A stretch of 64,000 nucleotides of DNA, taken from an uncultured SAR86 cluster bacterium (GTDB lineage Bacteria > Pseudomonadota > Gammaproteobacteria > Magnimaribacterales > D2472). The DNA lies in assembly GCA_902586925.1 (NCBI GenBank), contig CACIJE010000001.1, positions 142,104 through 206,103 of the forward strand, given 5' to 3'. The notes below the pieces were generated by a model, which had not been told where the DNA came from, made no database searches, and was given only the letters and a program-made list of their open reading frames with translations. Positions 17,412 to 25,723 of this stretch are shown here, one piece after another (the stretch's first letter is position 1; the number at the start of each line of letters is the position of its first letter). The position numbers and the translations under genes were made by a program.

Positions 17412-18767
17412 TCATTCTTCTCTAGTTTTCCAGGTCTGTAATCCAAGGTCATCAAAAATAAATCTGAATATATTTAAGTTCATTTTTTCAAGTTTTTTAA
17501 CTACTTTTTGATGCTTGGATGGATCTACATAGAACAAAAAGAATCCACCTCCACCAGCCCCTAGTAACTTACCCCCAATAGCTCCGCTTTTCTTTGCCTC
17601 ACTATATATATTATCAATTTCAGCTGAAGATATGCTTTTACTAAATCTTCTTTTATTTTCCCAGGCTTTATCCATTGAAATACCAAAATCATTTAATTTT
17701 CCTCTCAATAATTGATTTTTAATTTCATAGGTTAAATCTACATTATGTTTAACCAAACTATCTATATCTTTATTTTGCATGCTCTGTTTTTGATCAATAT
17801 GAATATTTCCAGAATTATGAGAAATACCTGTATCGCATAAGATAAGGTTTTCCTCTAACTCTAATTTAGTTGATTTTTGAATTCTTAAAGGATGAATAAT
17901 ATTTTTATCTTTATTAAATTCTATAAAATTAAATCCTCCAAAAGTACATGCATACTGATCTTGCCAACCTCCGGCAATATTTAAGCTTAATCTTTCTGCT
18001 TGAAAAGCAAGCTCAGATAGTTCATACGTATCCCATGGATCTTTTCTAAATTCATTAAAGCAACCAAGAACTGCTGCAGAAATAGCAGAAGAGCCTCCAA
18101 GACCTGAGTTTGATGGGAAATCTGAATATATCTCTAGTTCAAAACCATATTCAGGACTTATTAATTTTATTATTGATTGAATTAAATTTAAATTAGATTT
18201 TTTTTTCAAGGCTAAATCAAGGTTATCTTCTTCTATAACTTCATTTAAATCTCTAGATTTAATAATAACTTTTTTATCACTTCTTTGTTTAAGAAGTGCA
18301 TGAGAATATATAGATATTGTTGCGTTAATTACCGCGCCATTTGATTTAGAGAAAAAGTGTGTTAGATCTGACCCGCCTCCTCCAAAACTTACTCTAACAG
18401 GTGCTTTAGACCTAGCAAAATTTTTCTTTTCGCCTGAGATTGGTAAGTTGCTACGTGTTATTAACTTCAATAATATTTTATTGTCATCTACCAACGGAAT
18501 TGCTTTTGCTCCATTATCAAGAAGTTTAAGTAGAGTTTCTCTTGAGTCATTACTTGATGCTGAAATAAATGACACATTCATACATGAACTTATGGGTTTA
18601 TCTAAAGTTATTCCATCCAAAAGTTTTCTTCTTATATCACCATCAGTCGCTATACCAATAAGTTTATTGGATTTATTAACGATGCAAATTATTCCATCTC
18701 CATTAGATTCTATTTTTTCTAATGCAGTCTTAATTGTTTCTGTTTTTTGGATGGTAAAATTATTCAT
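17412..18767 (-). CDS. GHMP sugar kinase with N-terminal CBS pair (HddA-like)
   Basis: This protein (451 aa) begins with two CBS repeats (about 5-58 and 62-110; TDGDIRRKLLDG and VDDNKILLKLITR), which often bind adenine nucleotides. The kinase follows: KAPVRVSFGGGGSD (121-134), ATP loop SGLGGSSA (221-228) and GKLLGAGGGGFFLF near the C-terminus. This is the D-glycero-D-manno-heptose-7-phosphate kinase (HddA) subfamily, which phosphorylates C1. GmhB and GmhA genes next door fit heptose phosphate chemistry. The CBS pair suggests control by cellular energy charge (inference). It is 19 nt upstream of the NeuB fusion. Confidence 0.85.
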   Translation of the reverse strand: MNNFTIQKTETIKTALEKIESNGDGIICIVNKSNKLIGIATDGDIRRKLLDGITLDKPISSCMNVSFISASSNDSRETLLKLLDNGAKAIPLVDDNKILLKLITRSNLPISGEKKNFARSKAPVRVSFGGGGSDLTHFFSKSNGAVINATISIYSHALLKQRSDKKVIIKSRDLNEVIEEDNLDLALKKKSNLNLIQSIIKLISPEYGFELEIYSDFPSNSGLGGSSAISAAVLGCFNEFRKDPWDTYELSELAFQAERLSLNIAGGWQDQYACTFGGFNFIEFNKDKNIIHPLRIQKSTKLELEENLILCDTGISHNSGNIHIDQKQSMQNKDIDSLVKHNVDLTYEIKNQLLRGKLNDFGISMDKAWENKRRFSKSISSAEIDNIYSEAKKSGAIGGKLLGAGGGGFFLFYVDPSKHQKVVKKLEKMNLNIFRFIFDDLGLQTWKTREE

Positions 18768-18847
18768 ATTGATTTAATTTTATTTATGCAAACATCTAAA
18801 AGAAAATATAATATTTGGTACGACCATTTTAATGCATATATTAAAAT

Positions 18848-19378
18848 TTAGAATATTAATTCATCTTTAATATCAGAAAGTTTTTTTACTGACTTATAAG
18901 CATGATTACAAGTTTTTAAACCAAAATAAATCGATTTACCAATATTTGAAGCTATTCCTGCTTCAATATCAGACATTTGATCTCCAACAATAATAGATTT
19001 TTTTGGATCAATATTAAATTCCCTACAAGCCTTTAAAATCATTCCAGGCGAAGGTTTTCTGTACTTGCTTTTTTTTCTATATTTTTCGATAACTGCGTCT
19101 TCATGAAAAGGACAAAAATATGTTTTTGTAATTTTTCCACCATTTTGAAAAAACATTTCTGACATCCATTGTGTTAGTTCATTAAAATCTTTCTCTGTGT
19201 ATAAACCCTTTCCAATGCCTGCTTGATTAGTGATAACAATTACTAAAAACTTTTTTGATGTTGCAAAGGAAACAAGATCAAAAATTCCATCATTAAAGAT
19301 AAAATCTTCTTTCTTATGCACATATCCATAGTCGATGTTAATAACTCCATCTCTGTCTAAAAAAAGTGCTGAATACAT
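18848..19378 (-). CDS. gmhB: D-glycero-D-manno-heptose 1,7-bisphosphate phosphatase-like HAD protein
   Basis: This protein (176 aa) is a HAD phosphatase of the histidinol/heptose-phosphate type: nucleophile D8 and D10 in FLDRDGVIN, VITNQAGIGKG at about 48-58, RKPSPGM and VGDQMSDIEAG. It would remove the 7-phosphate from heptose 1,7-bisphosphate. Unlike E. coli GmhB, the structural zinc site is largely gone: C89 remains, but the segment before RKP reads KSKY where CDC is expected and the histidine position is Phe. Such zinc-free variants occur in the wider family, so activity is not excluded. It lies 7 nt after gmhA. Confidence 0.85.
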   Translation of the reverse strand: MYSALFLDRDGVINIDYGYVHKKEDFIFNDGIFDLVSFATSKKFLVIVITNQAGIGKGLYTEKDFNELTQWMSEMFFQNGGKITKTYFCPFHEDAVIEKYRKKSKYRKPSPGMILKACREFNIDPKKSIIVGDQMSDIEAGIASNIGKSIYFGLKTCNHAYKSVKKLSDIKDELIF

Positions 19379-19385
19379 GAAATAT

Positions 19386-20000
19386 TTAAAGTTTGGTTAA
19401 ATTTTCCTCAACTTTAAGACATACTTCATGACCTATTATGGTATGAATCTCCTGAATAATTGCTGTGTTTGAGGAGGGTGCAAAGAAAACATAGTCACAA
19501 GTATCTTTAATTTCAATATCTTTATTATTTCCTGTAAAAAGAATTACTTTTATATTTAACGACTTTGCCATAGATATTGCAGACAAAACATTTTTACTTG
19601 TTCCGCTTGTTGAATAACAAAAGAGAATATCCCCTTCATTTCCCAATGTTTCAACCTGTCTAGAGAAAACATTTTCATATCCAAAATCATTTGACCAAGC
19701 TGTTATAAATGAAGTATCAACCGTTAATGACATTGCAGCAAATCCTCGTCTAAAATTTTTGTGATTTAGGGTAGCGCAATATTCTGCTGCCATATGCTGG
19801 CTTTCTGCAGCACTACCTCCGTTTCCGCAAAACATCAACTTTTTATTTTTAGTCAGAGAATTTGTAATAATTGATGAAACATCATTTATTGAGCTCTTAA
19901 AAAAATCATGGTTTGAACTTATTATTTCAGCTCGAATTTTCAACCTATCTTTAATACTCACTTCATATCCATAAAATTTACCAAATAGTTCTTCCACCAT
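19386..20000 (-). CDS. gmhA: Phosphoheptose isomerase-like SIS protein
   Basis: This SIS-domain protein (204 aa) has FCGNGGSAAESQHMAAE (58-74) and YSTSGTSKNVL (129-139), the GmhA signatures, and a C-terminal QEIHTIIGHEVC carrying the catalytic histidine. GmhA converts sedoheptulose 7-phosphate to D-glycero-D-manno-heptose 7-phosphate in the cytoplasm. The start ATG overlaps the upstream SDR stop by 23 nt, and no nearer in-frame ATG exists. With gmhB and an HddA-type kinase it completes a route to heptose 1-phosphate. Confidence 0.88.
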   Translation of the reverse strand: MVEELFGKFYGYEVSIKDRLKIRAEIISSNHDFFKSSINDVSSIITNSLTKNKKLMFCGNGGSAAESQHMAAEYCATLNHKNFRRGFAAMSLTVDTSFITAWSNDFGYENVFSRQVETLGNEGDILFCYSTSGTSKNVLSAISMAKSLNIKVILFTGNNKDIEIKDTCDYVFFAPSSNTAIIQEIHTIIGHEVCLKVEENLTKL

Positions 20001-20787
20001 CTATGATCATTGATGAACCAGTCATATAAGATGAAGCATCTGAAAGTAAAAATACTATAGCGCCTCTATATTCTTCTTTATTTGCCATCCTTCCAAGAGG
20101 TATCAATTCTGATACTTTACTTAGAAAATCTGAATTTTGGTCATCTCTTACCCCGCCAGGATGCAAAGTATTACATCTTATTCCATACTCATGCCAATAG
20201 GTTGCAGTATATTTGGTTAAACCAACTAATGCATGCTTTATTACTGAATATGTTACTGGTTTATAATTTTTTGAAATACTTTTTTCGTTATTGTAAATTC
20301 TATGGTCAGGAGCAATTAATCCAAGATCAGACGAAATATTTATAATTGAACCGTATTTATTTTTAGCCATATTGCTTCCGAAAATCATTGTACATATTAG
20401 GGCACCTTTAATACCAACATTCAACTCAAGATCCCAATTGTCAAGATTAAAATTCTCGAGTTCATTTGAATCGTTCAAACTCTGACTTACTATTGGATTG
20501 ATAGCAGCATTGTTAATTAAACCAACAATATTGTCTTTGCCCTTATTTATTATTTTTAAAACATTTTCAACCTGATTTTTATCTGTGATATCACACTCGA
20601 AAATATTAATATTTTCATTTTTATAATCTATAAGTTTGTTTTTTAATGCCTCTAGCTTTTGTTTATTAATATCGATTAACGCCACTGAACCACCATGTTC
20701 AAGGACTGCTTTTGCATGTTGCTCCCCCAATAAACCTGCTGCTCCAGTTATTACAACTAATCCATTAATTTTAAATATTGATGTCAT
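19978..20787 (-). CDS. SDR-family oxidoreductase (sugar dehydrogenase-like)
   Basis: This classical SDR (269 aa) has the NAD(P) motif TGAAGLLG (14-21), NNAA at 92-95, Ser152/153 (ISSDLG) and the catalytic pair Y180/K184 (YSVIKHALVGL). The C-terminus GSSMIIDGGRTIW is typical. It probably oxidises or reduces a hydroxyl/keto group on a sugar of this pathway; PtmA of Campylobacter legionaminate clusters is a related-looking SDR found with NeuB and NeuA homologues. It is paired with a second SDR 2 nt upstream. Substrate unknown. Confidence 0.8.
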   Translation of the reverse strand: MTSIFKINGLVVITGAAGLLGEQHAKAVLEHGGSVALIDINKQKLEALKNKLIDYKNENINIFECDITDKNQVENVLKIINKGKDNIVGLINNAAINPIVSQSLNDSNELENFNLDNWDLELNVGIKGALICTMIFGSNMAKNKYGSIINISSDLGLIAPDHRIYNNEKSISKNYKPVTYSVIKHALVGLTKYTATYWHEYGIRCNTLHPGGVRDDQNSDFLSKVSELIPLGRMANKEEYRGAIVFLLSDASSYMTGSSMIIDGGRTIW

Positions 20788-20789
20788 TT

Positions 20790-21545
20790 TTATATTGATC
20801 TCGTTTGACCGCCATCAACTAATAATAGAGAACCTGACATGAAAGAATTCTTTGTATTTGTAAATAATTTTATCGCTCTATAAATATCATCTGGCTTAGC
20901 AAATCTTTTTACAGGAACATCTTTCATTAAAGATGATTTTATATTTTTATTAAGTCTCATTTTTTTATCCCAAACCGAACCTTTAAATAAAATGTTTCCG
21001 CAAACCAAACCATTTAAATTAATATTTTTTCCTTCGAGGTATTTTGAATAGACTTTTATATATGTATTTAATGCGGACTTAGCTACAGAGTATGTTGCCG
21101 GGGCTCCAGGAACATATTCGTGTCCACATATAGATGATATACAAACAATTGATGACGGAGATTTTTGTGGATTTTTTAAAAATGCATCAATTGTATTTAT
21201 TGTTGAAAATAAATTTAAGTCGAGCATCCTCTTCCATTCTTTTGGATCTTCCTTACCAATTGGAACAGAGGATCCTGAGCCAACATTACAAATAATGATG
21301 TCAATGTTTCCAACTGATTTTCTAGCATTATTTATGAGTTTTAAACATTCATTTGGTTTGGTAACATCACAAGCATAACCATCAACTTCCAGCTTTTTTT
21401 TTGCTCTTTCTAATCTAGGTTTTGAAGATCCGTTTACGAAAACATTATAATTATCATTAATAAATAATTCTGATAAATAATATCCCAGGCCGCTCGTTGA
21501 TCCAGTAATTAAAACATTCTTCTTAAAATCTTTCTTCAAAATCAT
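20790..21545 (-). CDS. SDR-family oxidoreductase
   Basis: This classical SDR (251 aa) has TGSTSGLG (14-21), S138 (ISSICGHE) and Y152/K156 (YSVAKSALN). The structural NNAG motif is CNVG (86-89), a mild departure. The C-terminus SGSLLLVDGGQTRSI is conserved SDR sequence. It is not closely similar to its neighbour SDR, so the pair probably performs two different redox steps, for instance oxidation before and reduction after an aminotransfer or epimerisation (inference). It overlaps the isomerase gene by 4 nt. Confidence 0.8.
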   Translation of the reverse strand: MILKKDFKKNVLITGSTSGLGYYLSELFINDNYNVFVNGSSKPRLERAKKKLEVDGYACDVTKPNECLKLINNARKSVGNIDIIICNVGSGSSVPIGKEDPKEWKRMLDLNLFSTINTIDAFLKNPQKSPSSIVCISSICGHEYVPGAPATYSVAKSALNTYIKVYSKYLEGKNINLNGLVCGNILFKGSVWDKKMRLNKNIKSSLMKDVPVKRFAKPDDIYRAIKLFTNTKNSFMSGSLLLVDGGQTRSI

Positions 21546-22366
21546 ATATCCAAGAGTTCGTCTATTATTTTAATATATCTTAACATTGCTTGGACATGCT
21601 TGCCTGAGTGATCTCTTGCAGTTTGCATAGAAAAATTACCTTCATATTTCTCTTTCCTTAGAACTTTAAGGCAATCTTTTAAATTAGCGTTGCCTTCACC
21701 TAACGGAACAGTTGTTCCATTTAAGATCCTATCTTTTACGTGAATATGAATTATTCTGTCAAAATATGAATCAAATTCCTCATAAAAATCATAGCCTAGA
21801 CTTGCGCTGTTTCCAATATCATAATTAATACCAAATAATTCACTAGGCAGTTCAGCAATAAATGACTTAAGTTTTTTTGGTTCAAAATCACTTTCAATTG
21901 CAACTTTTATTTCTTTTTTTTCTAATACTCTTGTAAGAGATTTTAAGAAATCAATAGCTATTTTATGATTAATGTTTTTTATAGAAGACTCATCGACAAA
22001 AGGTATCACAATAATTTTACAATCAAGATTACTTAATCCTTCAATAACTTCTTCAGTTATAAATTTCATTTGGTTGAAATTATCTATTCCTCCAAACCAT
22101 GGTGGGCTGTGCATAATGAAATCAGCAGTGCATGCTAAGGGATTTATTTTTGCTTTTGAAAGTTTTCCCTTCAAATATTCTTGACCAATTTTGCTAGTAA
22201 TAGGATTTTCCCAAATATTTTTTAAATCTACGGTTAGTTCAATGAAATTAATATTGTTTTCTGAAGCAATTTTTAATTCTTTTTCCCAATCATCTCTAGG
22301 AAATGCTTGAATTTTGCCATCAATTAAGTCTACTAATCTGCCTTGAACAAAAGCTATTTTATTCAT
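21542..22366 (-). CDS. Sugar phosphate isomerase/epimerase (xylose-isomerase-like TIM barrel)
   Basis: This protein (274 aa) has AP-endonuclease-2/xylose-isomerase-like features: FVQGRLVD at the N-terminus, FIELTVD, VAIESDF (metal Glu), NYDIGNSASLGYD (Asp), HIHVKDR (His) and PLGEGNANLKDC. These motifs form the divalent-metal site of sugar isomerases and epimerases. It overlaps the VOC gene by 8 nt and the downstream SDR by 4 nt, so it is part of a translationally coupled run. It is a second member of the fold found at the C-terminus of the NeuB fusion. Substrate unknown. Confidence 0.8.
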   Translation of the reverse strand: MNKIAFVQGRLVDLIDGKIQAFPRDDWEKELKIASENNINFIELTVDLKNIWENPITSKIGQEYLKGKLSKAKINPLACTADFIMHSPPWFGGIDNFNQMKFITEEVIEGLSNLDCKIIVIPFVDESSIKNINHKIAIDFLKSLTRVLEKKEIKVAIESDFEPKKLKSFIAELPSELFGINYDIGNSASLGYDFYEEFDSYFDRIIHIHVKDRILNGTTVPLGEGNANLKDCLKVLRKEKYEGNFSMQTARDHSGKHVQAMLRYIKIIDELLDI

Positions 22367-22787
22367 ATACCTGAACGAGTTCGATTAGATTTCCTTCAAA
22401 ATCTTCACAAAAAGCAACTTTTGCAGTTTTAGTGTCGTTAAATTTTGGTGAATTAATAAAATTAATACCAAGATTTTTTAGTTTTTTTTCTACTTCTTCC
22501 AAGTTTGATACATTAAGGGCTATATGATTAAATCCTGAAGATAAAAGTCCCTTATATCTGTTTTTGGGATCATGTGATACATATTCAATTAACTCAATAC
22601 AAGATCCGTTCTCAGCATAGCATTTACAAGTTCGTGCAACACCATTTTTGATACCAGTTAAATGTTCATAAAATTCTCCTGATTCAACTTGGTCGACTTT
22701 TGGTTTAAATCCAAAAATAGAATCATATAAATTAAGAGATTTCTCAATGCTATTCACTATTAAGCCTACGTGTCTTAGAGTAATCAT
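22359..22787 (-). CDS. VOC (glyoxalase/bleomycin-resistance fold) protein
   Basis: This protein (142 aa) has two beta-alpha-beta-beta-beta modules and a full set of candidate metal ligands in the glyoxalase positions: H6 (RHVGLIV), E65 (CIELIEY), H88 (FNHIALNV) and E137 (LIELVQV). The HEHE set occurs in glyoxalase I and methylmalonyl-CoA epimerase, so proton abstraction next to a carbonyl, such as epimerisation of a keto-sugar, would fit this cluster (inference). It overlaps the methyltransferase gene by 4 nt and the isomerase gene by 8 nt. Confidence 0.75.
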   Translation of the reverse strand: MITLRHVGLIVNSIEKSLNLYDSIFGFKPKVDQVESGEFYEHLTGIKNGVARTCKCYAENGSCIELIEYVSHDPKNRYKGLLSSGFNHIALNVSNLEEVEKKLKNLGINFINSPKFNDTKTAKVAFCEDFEGNLIELVQVYE

Positions 22788-23488
22788 TCTGGCTTAGTTG
22801 CAATGCCTAACAACATTACCTCTCTTGAAAATCTAACCCATTTAAATTTGTTACTTAGGAATCTTGGAGCTAACAATTGTGTTAAGAATGAGATTGGATT
22901 GAAGATTAATTTCCACTTGCCCCATAATAATGGCAACTGTTTGAAGAAACTAACACTAATGTTGCAAAATCCATGCATGTCCAAGATATCCCTTAACGAA
23001 CTTTTCATAAAAGGTGTTCGATGAGTATAGTCTTCAAAATAAATTCTATAGTTGTGCTCCCAAGATGGAGCCATTACGATTATTAAACCACCGGGCTTGA
23101 GGCATCTTTTACATTCTTTAATTAATATAGCTGGGTCGTAAAAGTGTTCTATGACAGATTTTGAAAAAATTATATCAAAATAATCGTCTTCAAATGGCAT
23201 ACCATTATTTTCTATGTCAGCTTGGAATAACTTGGCATTTGGACAATGTTTTTTTGCAGCATTTGTAAAATCAACTCCATAACCCTCACATCCATAGCTT
23301 ATAAAGCCATTTAAGAAATCACCTCTACCACAACCAACATCTAGTAGTTTTGATTCCTTTGCAATTTCTAATTTTTTAATAAGATATGAAGATAGTTTAT
23401 AAGGATAATCTGTTAATGGTTTTACTTCCTCGTTATATATTACATCGACGTAATTTTCATTAATTGAGTCATTTTTTTTTAATTTCAT
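22784..23488 (-). CDS. Class I SAM-dependent methyltransferase
   Basis: This protein (234 aa) has motif I LLDVGCGRGDFL (48-59), the acidic FQADIEN, and DIIFSKSVIEHFYDP with CLKPGGLIIVMAP as later motifs: a Methyltransf_11 enzyme. The C-terminus (RFLSNKFKWVRFSREVMLLG) is basic and hydrophobic and could sit on the membrane. It is a second methyltransferase in this module, unrelated in detail to that at 14608. It overlaps its neighbours by 4 nt on both sides. Target unknown; O- or N-methylation of the sugar is a guess. Confidence 0.78.
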   Translation of the reverse strand: MKLKKNDSINENYVDVIYNEEVKPLTDYPYKLSSYLIKKLEIAKESKLLDVGCGRGDFLNGFISYGCEGYGVDFTNAAKKHCPNAKLFQADIENNGMPFEDDYFDIIFSKSVIEHFYDPAILIKECKRCLKPGGLIIVMAPSWEHNYRIYFEDYTHRTPFMKSSLRDILDMHGFCNISVSFFKQLPLLWGKWKLIFNPISFLTQLLAPRFLSNKFKWVRFSREVMLLGIATKPE

Positions 23489-24855
23489 AAATATTCTCCA
23501 ACAATTTCTTTAATTATTGAAATACCTTCAAGCAAAGCTTCATCTGAAATATTTAATGGTGGTCCAATTTTTATTGACTCTCTTCCTGTATGGACAACCA
23601 ATAACCCACTTTGCATACATTTTTCAGATATCTCTGAAGGTACTTTACATTCAGGAATTCTTTTTTGTGGATCTTGAAATAAAATTGAAGCTATCATTCC
23701 TTTGCCCAAAACATCAGATATTAACCCATTTGAATTATCTTTAATTTCATTAAGGCCTTTGTGAAGGATAAGCCCTTTTCTATGTGACTCATCAATTAAA
23801 TTACTTTCGATGATTTCATCTATTACTGCCATCCCTGCAGAGCAACCTAAAGGATTTGCAGAATGAGTACTACTCATATTTCCTATCTCAGGTAGATCCA
23901 TTACCTCTTTGCTTCCAACAACTCCTGAAATAGGATAACCATTACCCATACCTTTACCAAGGCACAACAAATCTGGCTTAACGTCATAATGTTCGTAGCC
24001 AAATGCTTTTCCTGTTCTCCCAAAGCCTGATTGCATTTCATCAAATGTCATTAGTACATCATTTTTTTTACAATAATCTTCTGCAGCTTGAACAAAATCA
24101 GATGGATAAAATATTGCACCCCATCCTTGGAAGGTCTCTAAAATCATTCCACAAATATCTTTTGAAGGATCTATGCCAAAATCATTAAATGATTTTAGTT
24201 GTGCATTGAAAAAACTTTCGCCGGATTCGTTTGTTAAAGCCCATGGATAGGGAAATTTGAGGTGATGGATATTCTCATCATGATATCCAACCCATTCTTT
24301 CTGTTTAAGATTACCACTCATCATCTGTGCTGCCAAGGTTCTGCCATGCCAATTATTTTCGAAAGCAATTATTCCTAATTTTCTTTTTTTCTTTGCTTGT
24401 CCATTCATTCTCATTAATTTAAATGCTGCTTCCGTGGATTCAGTTCCAGCAGACATTAAAAAAGCTTTTTCGAAAGTTGGTCCCGCAAATTCTATGAGTT
24501 TTTCCAAATATTGAGCTCTTATTTCATTTCCATAAGCATAGCAGCCCATAATTGGCTTTTCTAAAGCTGTGTTCATGTAATCTAGAACTCTTTTATTTGA
24601 GTGCCCAACATTTGAAAAGAATATAGCAGAAGTAAAATCTATAAATTTATTTCCAGAGGCATCAAAAATATTAAAATTTGATGCCGAGTCCCACACAAGA
24701 GGAAGTTGACCATGCATTGATCTTGATTCATATTTATCCAATCTCTCTAAAATGTCATATGTACCTTTGCAAGGGATTTCAGTTTGAATTAATCTATTTT
24801 TAGTTTTGATTAATGGTACTGTTTGAGATTTTCTTGAAAATGTATGAGACGACAT
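23485..24855 (-). CDS. Class III PLP aminotransferase (glutamate-1-semialdehyde/omega type)
   Basis: This protein (456 aa) is a class III aminotransferase: SAGTESTEAAFK (135-146), FENNWHGRT, cofactor Asp in TFDEMQSGFGRTG (270-282) and the Schiff-base lysine K301 in LGKGMGNGYPISG. Members act on terminal amino groups of substrates such as ornithine, GABA or glutamate semialdehyde. In sugar clusters they are less common than DegT enzymes and would aminate a terminal aldehyde or keto group. It lies 3 nt after the neuA-like gene and overlaps the methyltransferase by 4 nt, so it probably works on the sugar acid or a side chain. Confidence 0.82.
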   Translation of the reverse strand: MSSHTFSRKSQTVPLIKTKNRLIQTEIPCKGTYDILERLDKYESRSMHGQLPLVWDSASNFNIFDASGNKFIDFTSAIFFSNVGHSNKRVLDYMNTALEKPIMGCYAYGNEIRAQYLEKLIEFAGPTFEKAFLMSAGTESTEAAFKLMRMNGQAKKKRKLGIIAFENNWHGRTLAAQMMSGNLKQKEWVGYHDENIHHLKFPYPWALTNESGESFFNAQLKSFNDFGIDPSKDICGMILETFQGWGAIFYPSDFVQAAEDYCKKNDVLMTFDEMQSGFGRTGKAFGYEHYDVKPDLLCLGKGMGNGYPISGVVGSKEVMDLPEIGNMSSTHSANPLGCSAGMAVIDEIIESNLIDESHRKGLILHKGLNEIKDNSNGLISDVLGKGMIASILFQDPQKRIPECKVPSEISEKCMQSGLLVVHTGRESIKIGPPLNISDEALLEGISIIKEIVGEYL

Positions 24856-24858
24856 ATT

Positions 24859-25578
24859 TTATTTAAAGATTTTATCAAGTTTACTATCTTGTTCTAATGT
24901 GTATTCTAAATATTTGAAATCATCAACGCAATCAATTTCAACAGCATATTCTGTCAAGAATGGTATCGAGTAATCGCCATGAATGTTATTGTTTCTTCTA
25001 ATATTTGAAGTTACTAAAATATCAACATAGCCGTTTGCTTGATATGTTTTAGGAAAGGCTTGTCTGGGCGCATTATTATCAAGTCTAAAATTTTTTGAAA
25101 CACCAATAGGTTTTAAAAAGTTATTCTCATCAATTTCAAGTGTTTTGTATGCTGTTTCAGACATTTCGTGAACTGATCTTAGTGAGCTACATTCTTCGCT
25201 ATTTTGAGCTAATTTAATTGCAGCATTTAAAATAAATGGATCCCTAATTGGTGTTGTTGGTCTTAAATGAACAATATAATTTGGCTCCATGGATTCATCT
25301 TTAAAAAAATTTAATGCATGTTCAATAAATTCAAGATCTGTTGATGAGTCATCAGATATTTCGTCTGGTCGCATAAAAGGTATATCTGCTCCATATCTAA
25401 TTGCTATATCTGCATATTCTTTTGAATTTGTAGATACCACTACTCTATCAATTAGTTTAGACTTTTTAGCTGCAGCAATTGACCAGCCCAAAAGAGGATG
25501 TCCATTTAATTTCATTATATTTTTATCAGGCACACCTTTTGAGCCTGATCTTGCTGGAATTAAAGCAAAAGTCTTCAT
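24859..25578 (-). CDS. neuA: CMP-sugar synthetase (acylneuraminate cytidylyltransferase)
   Basis: This protein (239 aa) starts MKTFALIPARSGSKGVPDKN, the CTP-binding P-loop-like signature of NeuA/KdsB-type enzymes. RVVVSTNSKEYADIA, FMRPDEISDDSSTD and HLRPTTPIRDP match NeuA. It activates a nonulosonic acid with CTP for transfer. The start is fixed at ATG 25576-25578: a longer in-frame reading would begin at 25671 and translate the tRNA-Cys gene, which cannot be coding. Together with the NeuB fusion it indicates that the end product of the module is a CMP-activated ulosonic acid. Confidence 0.88.
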   Translation of the reverse strand: MKTFALIPARSGSKGVPDKNIMKLNGHPLLGWSIAAAKKSKLIDRVVVSTNSKEYADIAIRYGADIPFMRPDEISDDSSTDLEFIEHALNFFKDESMEPNYIVHLRPTTPIRDPFILNAAIKLAQNSEECSSLRSVHEMSETAYKTLEIDENNFLKPIGVSKNFRLDNNAPRQAFPKTYQANGYVDILVTSNIRRNNNIHGDYSIPFLTEYAVEIDCVDDFKYLEYTLEQDSKLDKIFK

Positions 25579-25595
25579 AAAATCCCAATATATAT

Positions 25596-25669
25596 TGGAG
25601 GCTGAAGCCGGAATCGAACCGGCGTTAACGGCTTTGCAGGCCGCTGCATAACCACTCTGCCATCCAGCC
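25596..25669 (-). tRNA. cysT: tRNA-Cys (anticodon GCA)
   Basis: Minus-strand cloverleaf with acceptor strands GGCTGGA and TTCAGCC (one G-U pair), discriminator U73 typical of tRNA-Cys, anticodon loop CTGCAAA with GCA at 25635-25637, T-loop GGTTCGATTCC and encoded CCA at 25596-25598. The neuA start codon lies 17 nt downstream, so both are probably on one transcript and the mRNA is released by tRNA processing. In E. coli cysT is between glyW and leuZ beside pgsA. Confidence 0.96.
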
Positions 25670-25723
25670 AATTAAAAAGATGAGTATTGTATCTCAATTT
25701 AATTATCATTAATTATATTTTGT

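Noticed and set aside
17393-17455. 21-codon upstream extension of the NeuB fusion
   Set aside because: It lies inside the end of the kinase gene; NeuB homology starts at the ATG at 17392.
25579-25671. In-frame extension of the NeuA reading frame upstream to 25671
   Set aside because: It reads straight through the tRNA-Cys gene; the NeuA signature MKTFALIPARSG begins at 25578.
13600-25700. Direct-repeat attachment sites made from tRNA 3' ends
   Set aside because: I looked for a second copy of the tRNA-Cys or tRNA-Leu 3' sequence near the module edges and saw none by eye; a proper repeat search could still find a diverged one.
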